Shown here piece after piece: positions 9,989-20,868 of a stretch of DNA of 64,000 nt. How positions within the stretch are numbered: the stretch's first letter is position 1; each line of letters begins with the position of its first letter. The DNA lies in the NCBI RefSeq assembly GCF_010389155.1, contig NC_057761.1, forward strand, positions 17,238,501 to 17,302,500, read 5' to 3'. The notes under the pieces are model-generated. The model was given only the letters and a program-made list of their open reading frames with translations, was not told where the DNA came from and did no database searches. The stretch is from Erigeron canadensis. Lineage: Eukaryota; Streptophyta; Magnoliopsida; Asterales; Asteraceae. A program made the position numbers and the translations under genes.

Positions 9989-11212
9989 ATGGGAAGCGTT
10001 GATCAATCAGCCGAAGACAATATTATCTCAATGTTTAAGTCGGTAAATTTGAATGAGTTTAAGCCCCTTGACCCTGAAGATTTTCGTGAAAAAGCCCATA
10101 AAATGGTTGATTTCATCGTCGATTATTATAAAAACATCGAAACCTACCCTGTCCTCAGCCGAGTTCAACCAAATTACCTAAGAAATCGGTTACCTAAAAC
10201 CCCACCAAATATACCAGAACCATTTGATACGATCTTAAGAGATATTCAAAATGATATAATCCCTGGTATGACACATTGGCTGAGTCCAAACTTCTTTGCT
10301 TTCTTTCCAGCTACTGTAAGTTCAGCTGCATTATTTGTGGGTGACATGCTATGCAATGGTTTTAATTCGGCTGGGTTCAATTGGCTAGCTTCGCCGGTTG
10401 CAACCGAGCTAGAGATGGTGGTCATGGATTGGCTTGCCACCATGCTTCAGCTCTCGAAAACCTTCATGTTTTCGGGATCTGGAGGGGGGGTATTGCAGTC
10501 CACGACAAGCGAGTCGATTTTTTGCAAGCTTGCGCTGCTAGAGACCGTGTGCTTAATGAAATCGGGGTTGAAGATGTTGGAAAGTTAGTCGTGTATGGGT
10601 CCGATCAAACTCACTCTACGTATAAAAAAACATGCAAATTAGTTGGTATACATCCACGTAACATACGATCTATTCCCACGGATCTCGAGAATGAATTTTT
10701 GTTGTCTCCTAAGGATCTGCAAAAATTCATTGAAGCTGATGTGGCAAAAGGGTTGGTCCCACTTTATCTATGTGTTAACTTGGGGACCACTTCTTCCATA
10801 GCAGTGGACCCCATCAAAGACCTTGCTGATGTGGCGCATAAGTATCGTATTTGGGTCCATGTTGATGCCGCTTATGGTGGTAATGCATGTATATGTCCTG
10901 AGTATCAACATTTTCTAGATGGAGTCGAGCAAGTCGACTTAATGAGTCTGAGCTCACATAAGTGGCTACTCAGTTACATAGACTGTTGTTGCCTTTGGTT
11001 GAAAAACCCGAATTCGGTCATTAGTGCACTTAGTACCAATCCCGAGTACTTGAGAAACAAACTCAGTGAGTCTGACTCGGTAGTTAGTTACATGGATTGG
11101 CAAGTGGGGACGGGAAGAAAGTTCAAGTCGTTACGCTTATGGTTAATTTTACGTAGCTATGGCGTAAAATTATTACAGAATCACATGAATCTCTACGATG
11201 CAATAGTAGGAA
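9989..11212 (+). pseudogene. TDC: Tryptophan-decarboxylase-like gene, frameshifted and 3'-truncated
   Basis: A PLP-dependent group II aromatic amino acid decarboxylase. The start is the ATG at 9989 (MGSVDQSAED) rather than the in-frame ATG 17 codons upstream, because plant family members begin this way. Conserved blocks are FRE.AHKMVDFIVDYY, NFFAFFPATVSSAA, GFNW..SP..TELE, VYGSDQTH, HVDAAYGGNACICPE and SSHKW, with the PLP lysine at 10960-10962. A catalytic-loop Tyr (NPEY, 11047-11049) predicts decarboxylase rather than aldehyde synthase. Gly in QVGTGRKF (11113-11115), where tyrosine decarboxylases have Ser, predicts an indolic (tryptophan to tryptamine) substrate. One base is missing near 10533, between SESIF.KLA and AARDRVL, shifting frame 2 to frame 1. 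Homology stops after DAIVGK at 11212, where a LINE begins. About 100 C-terminal residues are absent from the window. No intron is seen. Non-functional as it stands. Confidence 0.9.
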
Positions 11213-11684
11213 AAACTCTAATACTCTCTCCCCTATGGCGATCGTCCTTCTTCTTCTTCCTCTAATTTCCGATCAGGTTGCGATCTAAAAAGCTTGTAAA
11301 TACATCCCTCTCATCTACTTTCTAGTGGGTTGATGTGCGTGTTTGAGCTTTATTTCGTTTTTTCCAGGTAGGATTTTTTCGTTTGCTTTTTTCTTTGATC
11401 GTCATTAAAACCCTAGCTTCTTGTCGACTTTTCCTGATTATTTAACAAGATCGTTTTCGCGACTGACTCGTTTAGTTTAGCTAGATACTACGATTTTGTT
11501 AAACAATTAAGGGGGTTTGATCAGATTTTAGGGTTTTTCCTGGGTTAGGGTTTTTTCGTTTTTCCTGCAAGCTGTTCTTCATTTAGTTATTTGTGTCGCC
11601 TGTTCTAGCTGCTTTTGATTTTTTTGTGTTGCTTGTCTTGAGAGAGGTGTTCTTTCATTTTCGTTACTATTTGGTATTCCCTGT

Positions 11685-12990
11685 ATGAAGGATATACCAG
11701 CCTTTGATCTTAAAGCATTGGATGAACGTTTTAATAGAATATTAAAAGATAATCTACCAATGTCTGGAAAGAAAAAAAAGAAGGGTGGCAGTCCTCCTAA
11801 AGGTGGATCTCCAATCTCGGGAAAATCTGATGTTTTTAACAAGAAGGGTGAATCGTCTAATGTACCTATGGCTGCTGAAAAGCATGATACTGACCAGAAT
11901 ATTATGGAAGACACAATCAATAAAGATGGCGAAATAACAGGTGGTAGCATAAATACCACTAATAAAACTCCTGCTGATGCGTCGTCTAGTGAGAAGGAAG
12001 TTGAGGGAAGTGTTCCAGTCCCCCCATTGGCTGCGAATGCTGATATTCATATAGAAAATAAAACTAATATTGAAGAAGGTAATACCAAGAACCCTAGTCT
12101 GGGAGATGAGTCTAGCCAAGATAATAAGCTTAAAAACCTAGCTCTTGATAATAGTGAACCTCCAATATCTTATGCATCTAAGCTAAAGGAGAATACTGCT
12201 GCAAGAAAAGTTAATTTCAGGCTTATGGAATCGCATGAGGTTGTGGAAAATGTGGATATTGTTATACCTAAGGAAGCTGCTCGACAAGTCCAGTCGAGAT
12301 TTTTCGGAGGATGGGCGGAGCCTCTTAGCGTCCAAAATTGGTACTCCTAAACTACTTGATAATTATACTGCAGCAATGTGTGTAGAGTCATGCGGTCGTA
12401 GCGGTTATGCAAGGGTAATGATAGAGATAAATGCTGATAAAGAGATCAAAGAGAACCTTGTAGTTGCTATCCTACATTTGGAGGGAGATGGCCATGTTAA
12501 GGAGACGATTAAAGTAGAATTCGAATGGAAACCACCGAGATGTTCCATTTGTTGTACCTTTGGACATGCATTGTCAAACTGCCCTAAGCGAGTGCAACCT
12601 GTTCCTATTCCTAAACCGAGTATAGATAATCAAGGATTTCAACAAGTTAAGAAAAAAACAAAACAGGTTTTCCCTCAAAAGAAACCTGTACAAAATTTTA
12701 AGTATGTACCTAAAGCTAATGTTAATGTGGATAGCTCTTCGGGCACGAAACCTATGTCGACTCCTGTTCCAACCAGGAACTCCTTTGGAAGTTTAAATGG
12801 GGAATATGAGAAAAACAAGGATGTTCGCAATCAAAAAGCTAATAATACCTACAAAGTGTATGTCGATCAGGATGGTGATGAAGTAATTGATATCATTGAA
12901 ACTGAAACCTCAAAATTCGTGGCTGCGAATACGGATGCTAAAATTACTGAGGGGGCAAGCATTCCCGGACAAGAGGTTTCTAATGGGTAG
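11685..12990 (+). pseudogene. LINE ORF1 (DUF4283-like RNA-binding protein with CCHC knuckle), internally deleted
   Basis: The first part, 11685-12300, ends ...ESHEVVENVDIVIPKEAARQ then VQSRF, a conserved lead-in to the DUF4283 domain. The next frame begins directly at FSEDGRSLLASKIGTPKLLD, the second half of that domain in related plant LINEs. About 120 residues between them are missing and the frame changes at the junction near 12300. The C-terminal part has ETIKVEFEWKPPRC and the knuckle CSICCTFGHALSNCP, then a basic tail. ORF1p coats the LINE RNA. It ends with TAG at 12988-12990, overlapping the ORF2 ATG at 12983. Confidence 0.85.
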
Positions 12991-14086
12991 TATTGCAGCA
13001 TGGAATATAAGGGGGTTGAACCATCCCCTGAAACAAAATGAGGTTCATCAGGTGGTTGTAGAAAATAAGCTGAATTTTTGTGCTATTTTGGAATCTCATG
13101 TGGATGTTTCGAAACTCTTTAGTGTGTGTAAGAAGGTTTTCAAATCTTGGGATTGGACATCCAATGGGTCTTGTTGTGATAAAGGTACTCGCATTATTCT
13201 AGGATGGAATTTTGATCTTGTAAGTGTTATGGTTTTAGCACAAACAAGTCAAGTAATGCACCTTCAGATTATCTATAAGGCTGATAAAAAAATGTTCTTC
13301 TGTTCGATAGTATATGCGAATAATCATTATAAGGACAGAAGGGAATTATGGACGAGTTTGTGTGCCCACAAATCGGTCGTTCGAGATGCTCCTTGGGTAG
13401 TTATGGGGGATTTTAACTCGTCCCTCTACCTCGAAGATAATTATTACAACTCTTCATCTATTAGCATTGGAATGAAGGAGTTTAAAGAATGTGTTGTTGA
13501 AACAAAACTTGTAGATATTAATAGTTCTGAATTTCATTACACATGGACTCAAAAACCGAAAAAAGGTGTTGGAATTCTAAAGAAAATTGATAGAATTATG
13601 GGGAACATGCAGTTTATAACTGATTTCCCATCTTCTTATGCCATTTTTCAACCTTACTGTGTTTCTGACCATACCCCTTGTGTTCTGAAGCCGCCTTCAG
13701 TGGCTAGATACAGACCTAGGCCTTTTAAGTTTGCCAATTTTATTACGAGCAAATTTGGGTTTTTGGAAGCTGTAGAGAAAGGATGGAAGTAGGAGTTTAA
13801 GGGGTATAAAATGTTTTGTGTTGTCAAAAAGCTCAGAGCCCTTAAAACTCCCATGCGCAAGCTCTTACTTGAACAAGGTAACCTCCATGCTCGTGTCACC
13901 TCCTTAAAGAATGAACTTGATGAAATTCAAAAGGAAGTTGACAATAATCCAGGTGACGAATCTCTTCGTGAAAAGGAAATGACCTGTCTGGAAATGTTCA
14001 AAGTAGCTTCGTATGATGAGGAATGTTTTCTGAAACAAAAGATGAGGAATGTTTTCCGAAACAGAAAGCAAAGATTGACTGGTTAA
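12983..14086 (+). pseudogene. LINE ORF2, endonuclease part (APE/EEP family)
   Basis: The start is ATG at 12983 (MGSIAAWNIRGLNHP), chosen because NIRGLN is the first endonuclease motif and the ATG overlaps the ORF1 stop by 8 nt. Further motifs are MGDFNSSLY (catalytic Asp/Asn), the DRIM box and the SDHTPCVL histidine at the domain end. This nuclease nicks target DNA to prime reverse transcription. One in-frame TAG (13790-13792) interrupts GWK.EFKGYK. A 26-bp tandem duplication at about 14015-14067 (GATGAGGAATGTTTTC twice) then shifts the frame. Confidence 0.85.
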
Positions 14087-15428
14087 ATGCAGGTGATTCT
14101 AATACAACATACTTTCATAACACTGTTAATGTAAAAACCATAGAAAACGAATTGAAATGATAAAAGATGCTGATGGCCAGGTTTATGAGGGTGAAGCTGT
14201 AAATGATTCTCTTGTTACGCATTATACTAATTTCCTTGGTGTTGAGCAGCCTGTTGAACCGATTAATGCTGATTACTTGTTCACTAATGTTTTGGATCCT
14301 CACGTGGCTTCTCAAATGGTCATTCCTGTTTCTTTGGAGGAAATTAAGGATGCTATGTTCTCCATTGGTGACAAGAAAGCTCCTGGTCCAGATGGATTTC
14401 CCTCTGCATTCTTTAAGAAATCATGGGGAGTTATTGGCGATGAAGTGAGTTCAGCAATACAGGATTTCTTTGTGCATGGGCGCCTCCTTCAAGAGGTTAA
14501 CCATACTATCCTTGCTCTTATTCCTAAAGTAAGTACCCTTGCTACTGTGTTCGACTATCGGCCTATTTCGTGTTGTAATGTGATATACAAATGTATTAGC
14601 AAAATAATTACAAATAGAATTAAGCCTGGCCTTGATACTTTTGTTAGTATAAACCAGTCGGCCTTTATACCTGGAAGGAAGATATCTGACAATATCTTGC
14701 TCACCCAGGAACTCATGCACAATTATCATCTTAATAGAGGCCCGCCTAGATGTGCATTTAAAATAGATATTCAGAAGGCTTATGATACTGTCAGTTGGGA
14801 TTTTTTAAGGGAAAGTCTAGTGAAGTTTGGTTTCCACCAAACTATGGTTAATTGGATTATGGCCTGTGTTACTAGTGTTTCCTATTCTTTGAGTATTAAT
14901 GGTGATCTGCATGGATATTTCAAGGGTAAACGTGGTTTAAGGCAAGGTGACCCCATGTCACCTTACTTATTTACACTAGTTATGGAGGTTCTTTCTTTGC
15001 TTCTCCAACGAGCTTCTTTGGAGAACCCATTTAAGTTCCATGCTCAATGTAATAAGCAAAAAATTATTAGTGTTTGTTTTGCAGATGATCTGTTTCTGTT
15101 TGTTAGGGGTGATATTAATTCAGCTAAGACCCTTATGGACGTTTTGAACCACTTTCAAAGGATTTCTGGCCTTTCTCCGAGTCTTACAAAGAGCACAGCT
15201 TTTTTCTGTAATATTGCTGATCATATCAAGCAAGCAATTTTAGCTATTATGCCATTTGATGAAGGTAAGCTTCCTGTTCGTTATCTAGGTGTGCCGCTTA
15301 TCTCGACTAGACTGGTTTACAAAGATTGTAAGGTTTTAGTTGAAAGAATGGAAAAACGTATTGATGATTGGAAAACTAAAACCCTTTCTTTTGTTGGAAG
15401 ACTTCAACTTTTATCAGCTCGGTTTTAG
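14087..15428 (+). pseudogene. LINE ORF2, reverse transcriptase part
   Basis: Contains KKAPGPDGFPSAFFK, YRPISCCNVIYKCISKI, INQSAFIPGRKISDNIL, CAFKIDIQKAYDTVSWDF, GLRQGDPMSPYLF and the catalytic FADD box (15078-15089), i.e. RT blocks 0-5 in order. A missing base near 14133 puts the start of this part (WLNAGDSNTTYFHN) out of frame with the rest. The open frame ends at TAG 15426-15428, where a second indel separates it from the thumb/connection region. The catalytic aspartates are present, but the chain is broken on both sides. Confidence 0.88.
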
Positions 15429-15433
15429 CTTCA

Positions 15434-16684
15434 ATGCACATTTACTGGGCATCGGTCTTCATTCTTCTTGCTCGAGTTATTAAAGAATTAGAACAAAAAA
15501 TGAGAAACTTTCTATGGGGTACGGGACCTGGTGGGAAGGTTAAATCTAAAGCTTCGTGGAAATCAGTGTGTCTACCAAAATATGAAGGCGGGCTGGGAAT
15601 CAAAAGAATTTCATATTTTAATAAAGCACTCATCACTAGCCATATTTGGAGCATTGTGACTGATAGGGAATCGTTATGGGTTCGGTGGATACACTCCTAT
15701 AAACTAAAAGGTAGAAACTTTTGGGATGTTACTCCTTGTGGATCAATGAGCTGGGGATGGAGGAAGATCCTTCTATTACGGGACACTATCCGCCCTCACA
15801 TATGGAAAAAGATTGGGAATGGTCTATCTACTTCGGTATGGAGTGATACTTGGAATGAGCGTTGCCCCTTAAGGAACTTCATCTATACTAGAGACATCAT
15901 GCGAACTGGCTTTCGATTAGATTCTAATATTACTAATGTTCTTAGTAATGATTAATGGACCTGGCCTCAAGAGTGGTATAATACTTAACCTGTCCTCGAT
16001 CAGATTCATCCACCTGTGCTTCATCATAACATTCATGATCGAGCTGTTTGGAAGGATTTGGATGGAGTGGAGCAGGAGTTCTCTGTTAGCGAGGTTTGGA
16101 ATGCTGTTCGGTGTAAACAGGATAAAGTACCATGGGTGAACAATGTGTGGTTTTCTACATATGTACCAAGGCACGCGTTCCATCTATGGCTAGTTTTTCA
16201 GAATAAATTGAAGACCCAAGATAGATTGAAGGCTTGGGAAGTTGGAAGTGCCACAAATCTCAACCTCATGTGCTGCCCTTTTTGCCAAAGAGGAATAGAT
16301 TCTCGCTCACATCTATTTTTTCAGTGCTCTTTTTCTTTGCAGGTTTGGGGCCAAATTAAACATATGGCAAACATGTCAGCAGTTGTGGAATCATGGGATA
16401 GTATTGCTGGATGGCTAATTTCTAGATCTAGCTCTACTCAGAACTCAGCTGAAAGTGTAATCGCAAGACTCCTTGTGGCTGCTGCCTCATATTTTTTGTG
16501 GCTGGAACGTAATTCAAGATTGTTCTCTAATACCAAGTGCTCTGAAGCTCAAGTAAGAGAAAAAATCGTGACCACCTTACGCCTGAAGCTTCTCTCACTC
16601 AAGTTTAAGGCTACCACTAGTAATCGTCAGTTATTGAAGATGTGGGACATCCCTATGTCCAACATCTTACATGCTTCGGATTAA
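15434..16684 (+). pseudogene. LINE ORF2, C-terminal part with zf-RVT domain
   Basis: One frame throughout, with two in-frame TAA codons (15953-15955 and 15986-15988). Conserved marks are KMRNFLWG, W..VC.PK..GGLGI, WSD.W, PWVNNVWFSTYVPRHAFHLW and the zinc-binding C-C-P-F-C...H-L-F-F-Q-C set (about 16270-16330) of the zf-RVT family that ends plant L1 ORF2 proteins. The natural stop is TAA after SNILHASD. Confidence 0.85.
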
Positions 16685-16890
16685 GATCTAGGAGGAACTG
16701 TATCATGTCTTGACTAGTTCTGCGTTTTGTATGCGTGACTCATTACTGTTTGTAGTTTGTATCTTGTCTAGTTAACTTGTTATATATGGTATGCCATATA
16801 TTTTTTGAATGTGACAACCAGTCACATTATTTTGTACCTAAACAGTGATTATTGTTAATGTATCGTCAGGGGTGACGACCTTTTTCGAAA

Positions 16891-17400
16891 GAAAAGAAAC
16901 CCTTATGCTGTTGAGATTTTCCATTTTCTTAATGAATTTGATAATTTCATCAGCATCATCACTCTTAGAATTAAGAAAAATTGTCCAAGTGTATCGTGAA
17001 TATTCATCCACAATTACTAAAGTGTATCTACTACCCTTTAGACTTTGGACATTCACTGGACCAAAAAGGCCCATGTGAAGAAGATGAAAACAGCCCTTAA
17101 CAGAATTGGCTTGTTTTGTTTTGAATGTAACTCTATGGCATTTGCCTTTTTCACAAGCACCACAGAGTCTATCTTTTTCAAAGGAAAGAGGAGGAAGACC
17201 ACGAACAAGGTTCTTTTTGGCCAGTGAGTTTATGGTTTTGAAGTTCACATGCGACATACGCTTGTGCCATAAGCAATTTAACTCGGATGCTGACTTAGCA
17301 AAGAAACAAGTCTCACTATCAGACTTGATAGGAGTGAAGTCTACAAGATATACATCTCTTTTTCTTGGTGCTACCAAGACGACTTCCTTGTTGATGTTAC
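16891..17400 (-). pseudogene. Copia integrase fragment (zinc-binding region and start of catalytic core)
   Basis: Reads NKEVVLVAPRKRDVYLVDF, then LWHKRMSHVNF...LCGACEKGKCHR (the H-H-C-C zinc site of pre-integrase), then LLHMGLFGPVNVQSLKGSRY with Gly where the first catalytic Asp of H-x-D-L-x-G-P normally stands, and VDEYSRYTWTIFL. Similarity ends after IIKFIKKMENLNS near 16891. The second catalytic Asp and the Glu are missing. The frame at 17385-17400 does not join the upstream gag, in line with a deletion that removed the protease. Confidence 0.8.
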
Positions 17401-20400
17401 TTCAGAGGAGGTTGTTGGCTCTTCAGAGAGAGCCTCCTCAAGAGTAGTATGGTTTCCCACAGAGACAAGACCAAAGGTGTTATCATCTTCATTGAAGGGC
17501 ATAATATTAGTTTCATTGCTACGAAGATATGCATAGCTGCTTACTACCTCAGGAGCACTATACTCAACTAGCATTGAAGGTTGCCCCCAAGCATTTGAAA
17601 TAACCCTTTGAGAATGGGGAAGTTCAATGCGCTGAGCAGCAATGTATTCAGCGATGTTTACATTAGTGACAGAGGAGATGTCACTGAGTACAGGTTCAGT
17701 AGAAAGGTTCTCACTGACCCTAGTAGAAGAAGATGTTTCAGCAGATATAGAGGTGTTTGGTTGAACAATCCCTGGGGCATCTCTTGAGCTGACTGAGTCA
17801 CATTCAGAGGCAACATGTCCTCTGCTACTACAAAGATAACATTTTTTGTCAGAGGGTTGCCTTTTTGATTCTGAATGAAGAAGTCCCTCAGCTGAGATGA
17901 GAGGTCATTCACTCGCTGAGTAAGCTCATTTATTTGAGGAGAGGAGGAAGATGAAGCCTTTCTCTTTTGATTAGACTTGGATTTATTCCTTTGTCTAAGT
18001 TTAGGAGGGGGCGATTGAGGAACAGGACCAAGGATGGACTCACCATGATGATTTTGAGGTCCTCTAATCATGTTCCATGCTTGCTTTCCAGGAAGATAGG
18101 AAGAAGAGGAACTCTGCTGAGACTGATTCACTCTGTTTGGAGTGATGTGTCTAGTCTGACGACTTGGAGTCACTGGCCTCATTTGCCTATGAGGTAAGTA
18201 CTCCATGTTCAACACAGAGGATTGACCATGCTGAGTAGTAATATGTCCTCTTTGTGGAGTAGTGGGTCTCATTTGCTGATGTAGCAAATGTCCCCGCTGA
18301 GGAGTTTTATGCCTTACTTGCTGATGTGGCAAGTGTCCTTGCTGAGGAGTGGTAGACCTATTTTGTGAAGGCAATCTTCCCTTTTTAGGAGTATTATGCC
18401 TTAGATTGGATTTTAGAGGCATAGATTGAGATGCCATATGAGTTTGAACATCAGCAGGTACAACCTTTGTGGGAAGTACTTGCTGATGTCTTGCGTCAGC
18501 GAACCTAACTCGTCTATTCATTAGACGATCATGTTCAGTCATAGGATTAGCATGGGTAGGTTCTAGCTGAGAGGAAGATTGAGCACTAGAATGTTGCTGA
18601 ATGACCTGATTAACTCGTTGAGGAGTACCATAGTCATAGGGAGCAGCAGTAGTGCTTCTTTTAAAGGGCTCAACACCTTTTACAAATAGTCGCTGAGGAG
18701 CAATGGGTACATATCCATTACTTGAAATATCCCCTTTAAAGGTTCTAGGTGGAGAATGTTGAATTCTCCCTTCATGTGGCATCATGCCAACAATGGGAAG
18801 ATGAGAGAACATGTCAAAAGTACTGGTTGAGGGACTGGTACTTTGAACATTAGAGGAAGAGGGCACACTGGTGGAAGATGTAGCTTTAGAATCCATCTCA
18901 GCATGGTAGTCATTTTGTCCCTTGACAAAATACCACTTTTTCATCTCTTCAGGAGAGATGGAAGCTGAAGAGGGTGGAGGAATAGAGATTTCAGGCTTTA
19001 CATCATCATTAAATGAGTCAGCAATTGAGGCAACAACATCAAAATTGCCACCAATCACTGCTTGTACTTGAGCAGGGACTTGCTCACTTAAACATTGATG
19101 ATGAAATTTGGAAGCCTTTAACCAGGAGGTCACAATCTTCTTCAGATTAGAAACTTCAGCCTTGAGAGTTTCATTCTCAAGTTGGAGTTTCTGAGTCATT
19201 AACTCATGAGATTGAAGTTCAATATGAACATTTTTCAATTTCATAAGTTTTTCAGATTTTTCACTTAACTCTACACCAACAGAGTTAAGTTTAAATTGAA
19301 GTTCAACACGTAGGCTTTCTACGAACTGAAGATCACAAGACAAAGACTCAATACTTTTGGTCTTGTCATGATCAGAAGAGGAGGAAAGAAGAGAGTGTAC
19401 CTTTTTAACAGTGACGTTTACCCACTGACTAGAGAAGACTTGATCCTTTGTCAGAGCATCACTGTCAGCAAGTGCCATAAGGCACATGGCATCAACATAA
19501 TCGTCATCATCAGAATCATCTGAGTCAGCCCAATCATGTTCTTCAGCAACTAGTCCTTTTGCTGGAACTTTGGCATCCTCTGTTTTAGCCACCTTTGCCT
19601 TCAGCTGATAGTATTTGTTCCTGTATTCATCAGCAGATTTAGAAGGATTAGGTTTAGAAGCAGCTGGAGTGGGAATAGAGACCCTGCACTCCTTCTGGTA
19701 GTGGCCTTTTCTGCCACACCTCCAGCATTCTTCCTGTGATTTATCAACAGGAGGTTTGAGGGGAGCAACCGTTTTGCGATTGTTCCACCTTCTGGAGTAT
19801 TTTCTACCAGCGACAAGGGCAAAGCCCATAAAATCATTAAACAAGTCTTGTTTCTCTTCATCATCCAGCTCATCAATGAGAGTTTGAATAGGTACTGGAA
19901 GATTTGAAATACTGGTGCCATCATAGAGGTCGATGGGCTCAGTAGAAACAAGAGCTATAGGGTCAGAAATGGGATAGGAGGATATGCTGACAGAAGAAGA
20001 AGAAGAAGAAGAAGAAGGGCCAGCATGTCTTTTGGCATCAGCAGAGGCTCGAATGTTTTGAGCCAATGCTCTCTCTTCAAATTGAAGAGTACCAAAGAGT
20101 TCTCCAAGATCAAAATCTTGAATTTTCTTCGTTGTACGAAGAGTTTGTCTTAAGTTTTGCCACTTAAGAGGAAGAGAATCGATGAATTTATGGCATACTT
20201 CAAAGTTATCATGAGCAATGCCAACATTAGTTATATCATTGAGCAACCCTTTAAAGCGAGTATAGGTGCTCTCAAGACTTTCATCAGGAAGAGAGAAGAA
20301 GTTTTCATAAGCACGTTTCAAATCAATTTTCTTGATTTTGATGAGGTCAGCAGATCCTTCATAGGTGCTGACCAATCTATCCCATACTTCTTTTGAAGAG

Positions 20401-20750
20401 GGATACTTGATGACCAGCTTCATGATTTCAGTGGGAAGAGTGACAATAATCATGTTTTTCAGCCTAGCATCAAGATTTACCAGCTTTCTTTCTTCATCTG
20501 TCCATTGAACCTCTGGTTTAACCAGGTCAGTGACAATCTCAGGAGCTTCAGGTGTAGCTCCTGGAGTCCTTTGGACATACATCGGCACGTATGGACCCTC
20601 AGTTAATATAGTCATTAAATAGGGTTCCACACCAGAGATGTGAAGAAGCATTCTCTCCTTCCAAGACCCAAAATCCTTGGGCTCGAATTTTGGAGGTGTC
20701 GACACATAACCAAAGTCACGTGTGTTCACTAGGCTGGGAACAGAAGACAT
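17401..20750 (-). pseudogene. SIRE-like gag, one frameshift from intact
   Basis: The start is ATG at 20748-20750 (MSSVPSLVNTRDFGY). The Gag domain includes KFEPKDFGSWKERML and SSKEVWDRLVSTYEG (UBN2-type). The first zinc knuckle CWRCGRKGHYQKEC lies near 19685-19728, and a coiled coil (SEKSEKLMKLKNVHIELQ) follows. The region at about 18200-18420 is a run of 15-residue TPQ.GHLPHQQ.R repeats. A second knuckle, CYLCSSRGHVASEC (17800-17841), is reached only after a one-base deletion at about 17850. The frame then stays open to about 17400. Gag packages element RNA into cytoplasmic particles. The first 1,030 codons are uninterrupted, so the element is fairly young. Confidence 0.85.
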
Positions 20751-20853
20751 GTTCTTGTTATAGAAAAAGAATTTCAAGAAAAGTTAAAGAACATAATTTT
20801 TAATGTAAACACAAGGAGGCAAACAGATCTTGTTCCAATGATTTAGGAACGGT

Positions 20854-20866
20854 GGCTCTGATACCA
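20854..20866 (-). other. Primer-binding site (initiator tRNA-Met)
   Basis: Minus strand TGGTATCAGAGCC, complementary to the 3' end of plant initiator tRNA-Met, two bases inside the LTR end. It fixes the orientation and the 5' LTR boundary. Confidence 0.93.
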
Positions 20867-20868
20867 CT

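Larger units (their letters stand above)
11213..16840 (+). mobile_element. L1-type LINE (non-LTR retrotransposon), inactive
   Basis: Inserted in the decarboxylase gene in the same orientation. Order: 5' UTR (11213-11684), ORF1 (DUF4283-like nucleic-acid-binding plus zinc knuckle), ORF2 (APE-type endonuclease, reverse transcriptase, zf-RVT domain), then a 3' UTR of about 155 bp. No poly(A) tail or target-site duplication is visible. The 3' side abuts a copia fragment at about 16840-16890, and the lost end of the decarboxylase gene does not reappear, so the right flank was rearranged after insertion. At least four frameshifts or indels and three nonsense codons interrupt the two ORFs. Confidence 0.88.

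Noticed and set aside
10246..10443. Minus-strand ORF inside the decarboxylase gene
   Set aside because: Antisense shadow of conserved decarboxylase coding sequence.
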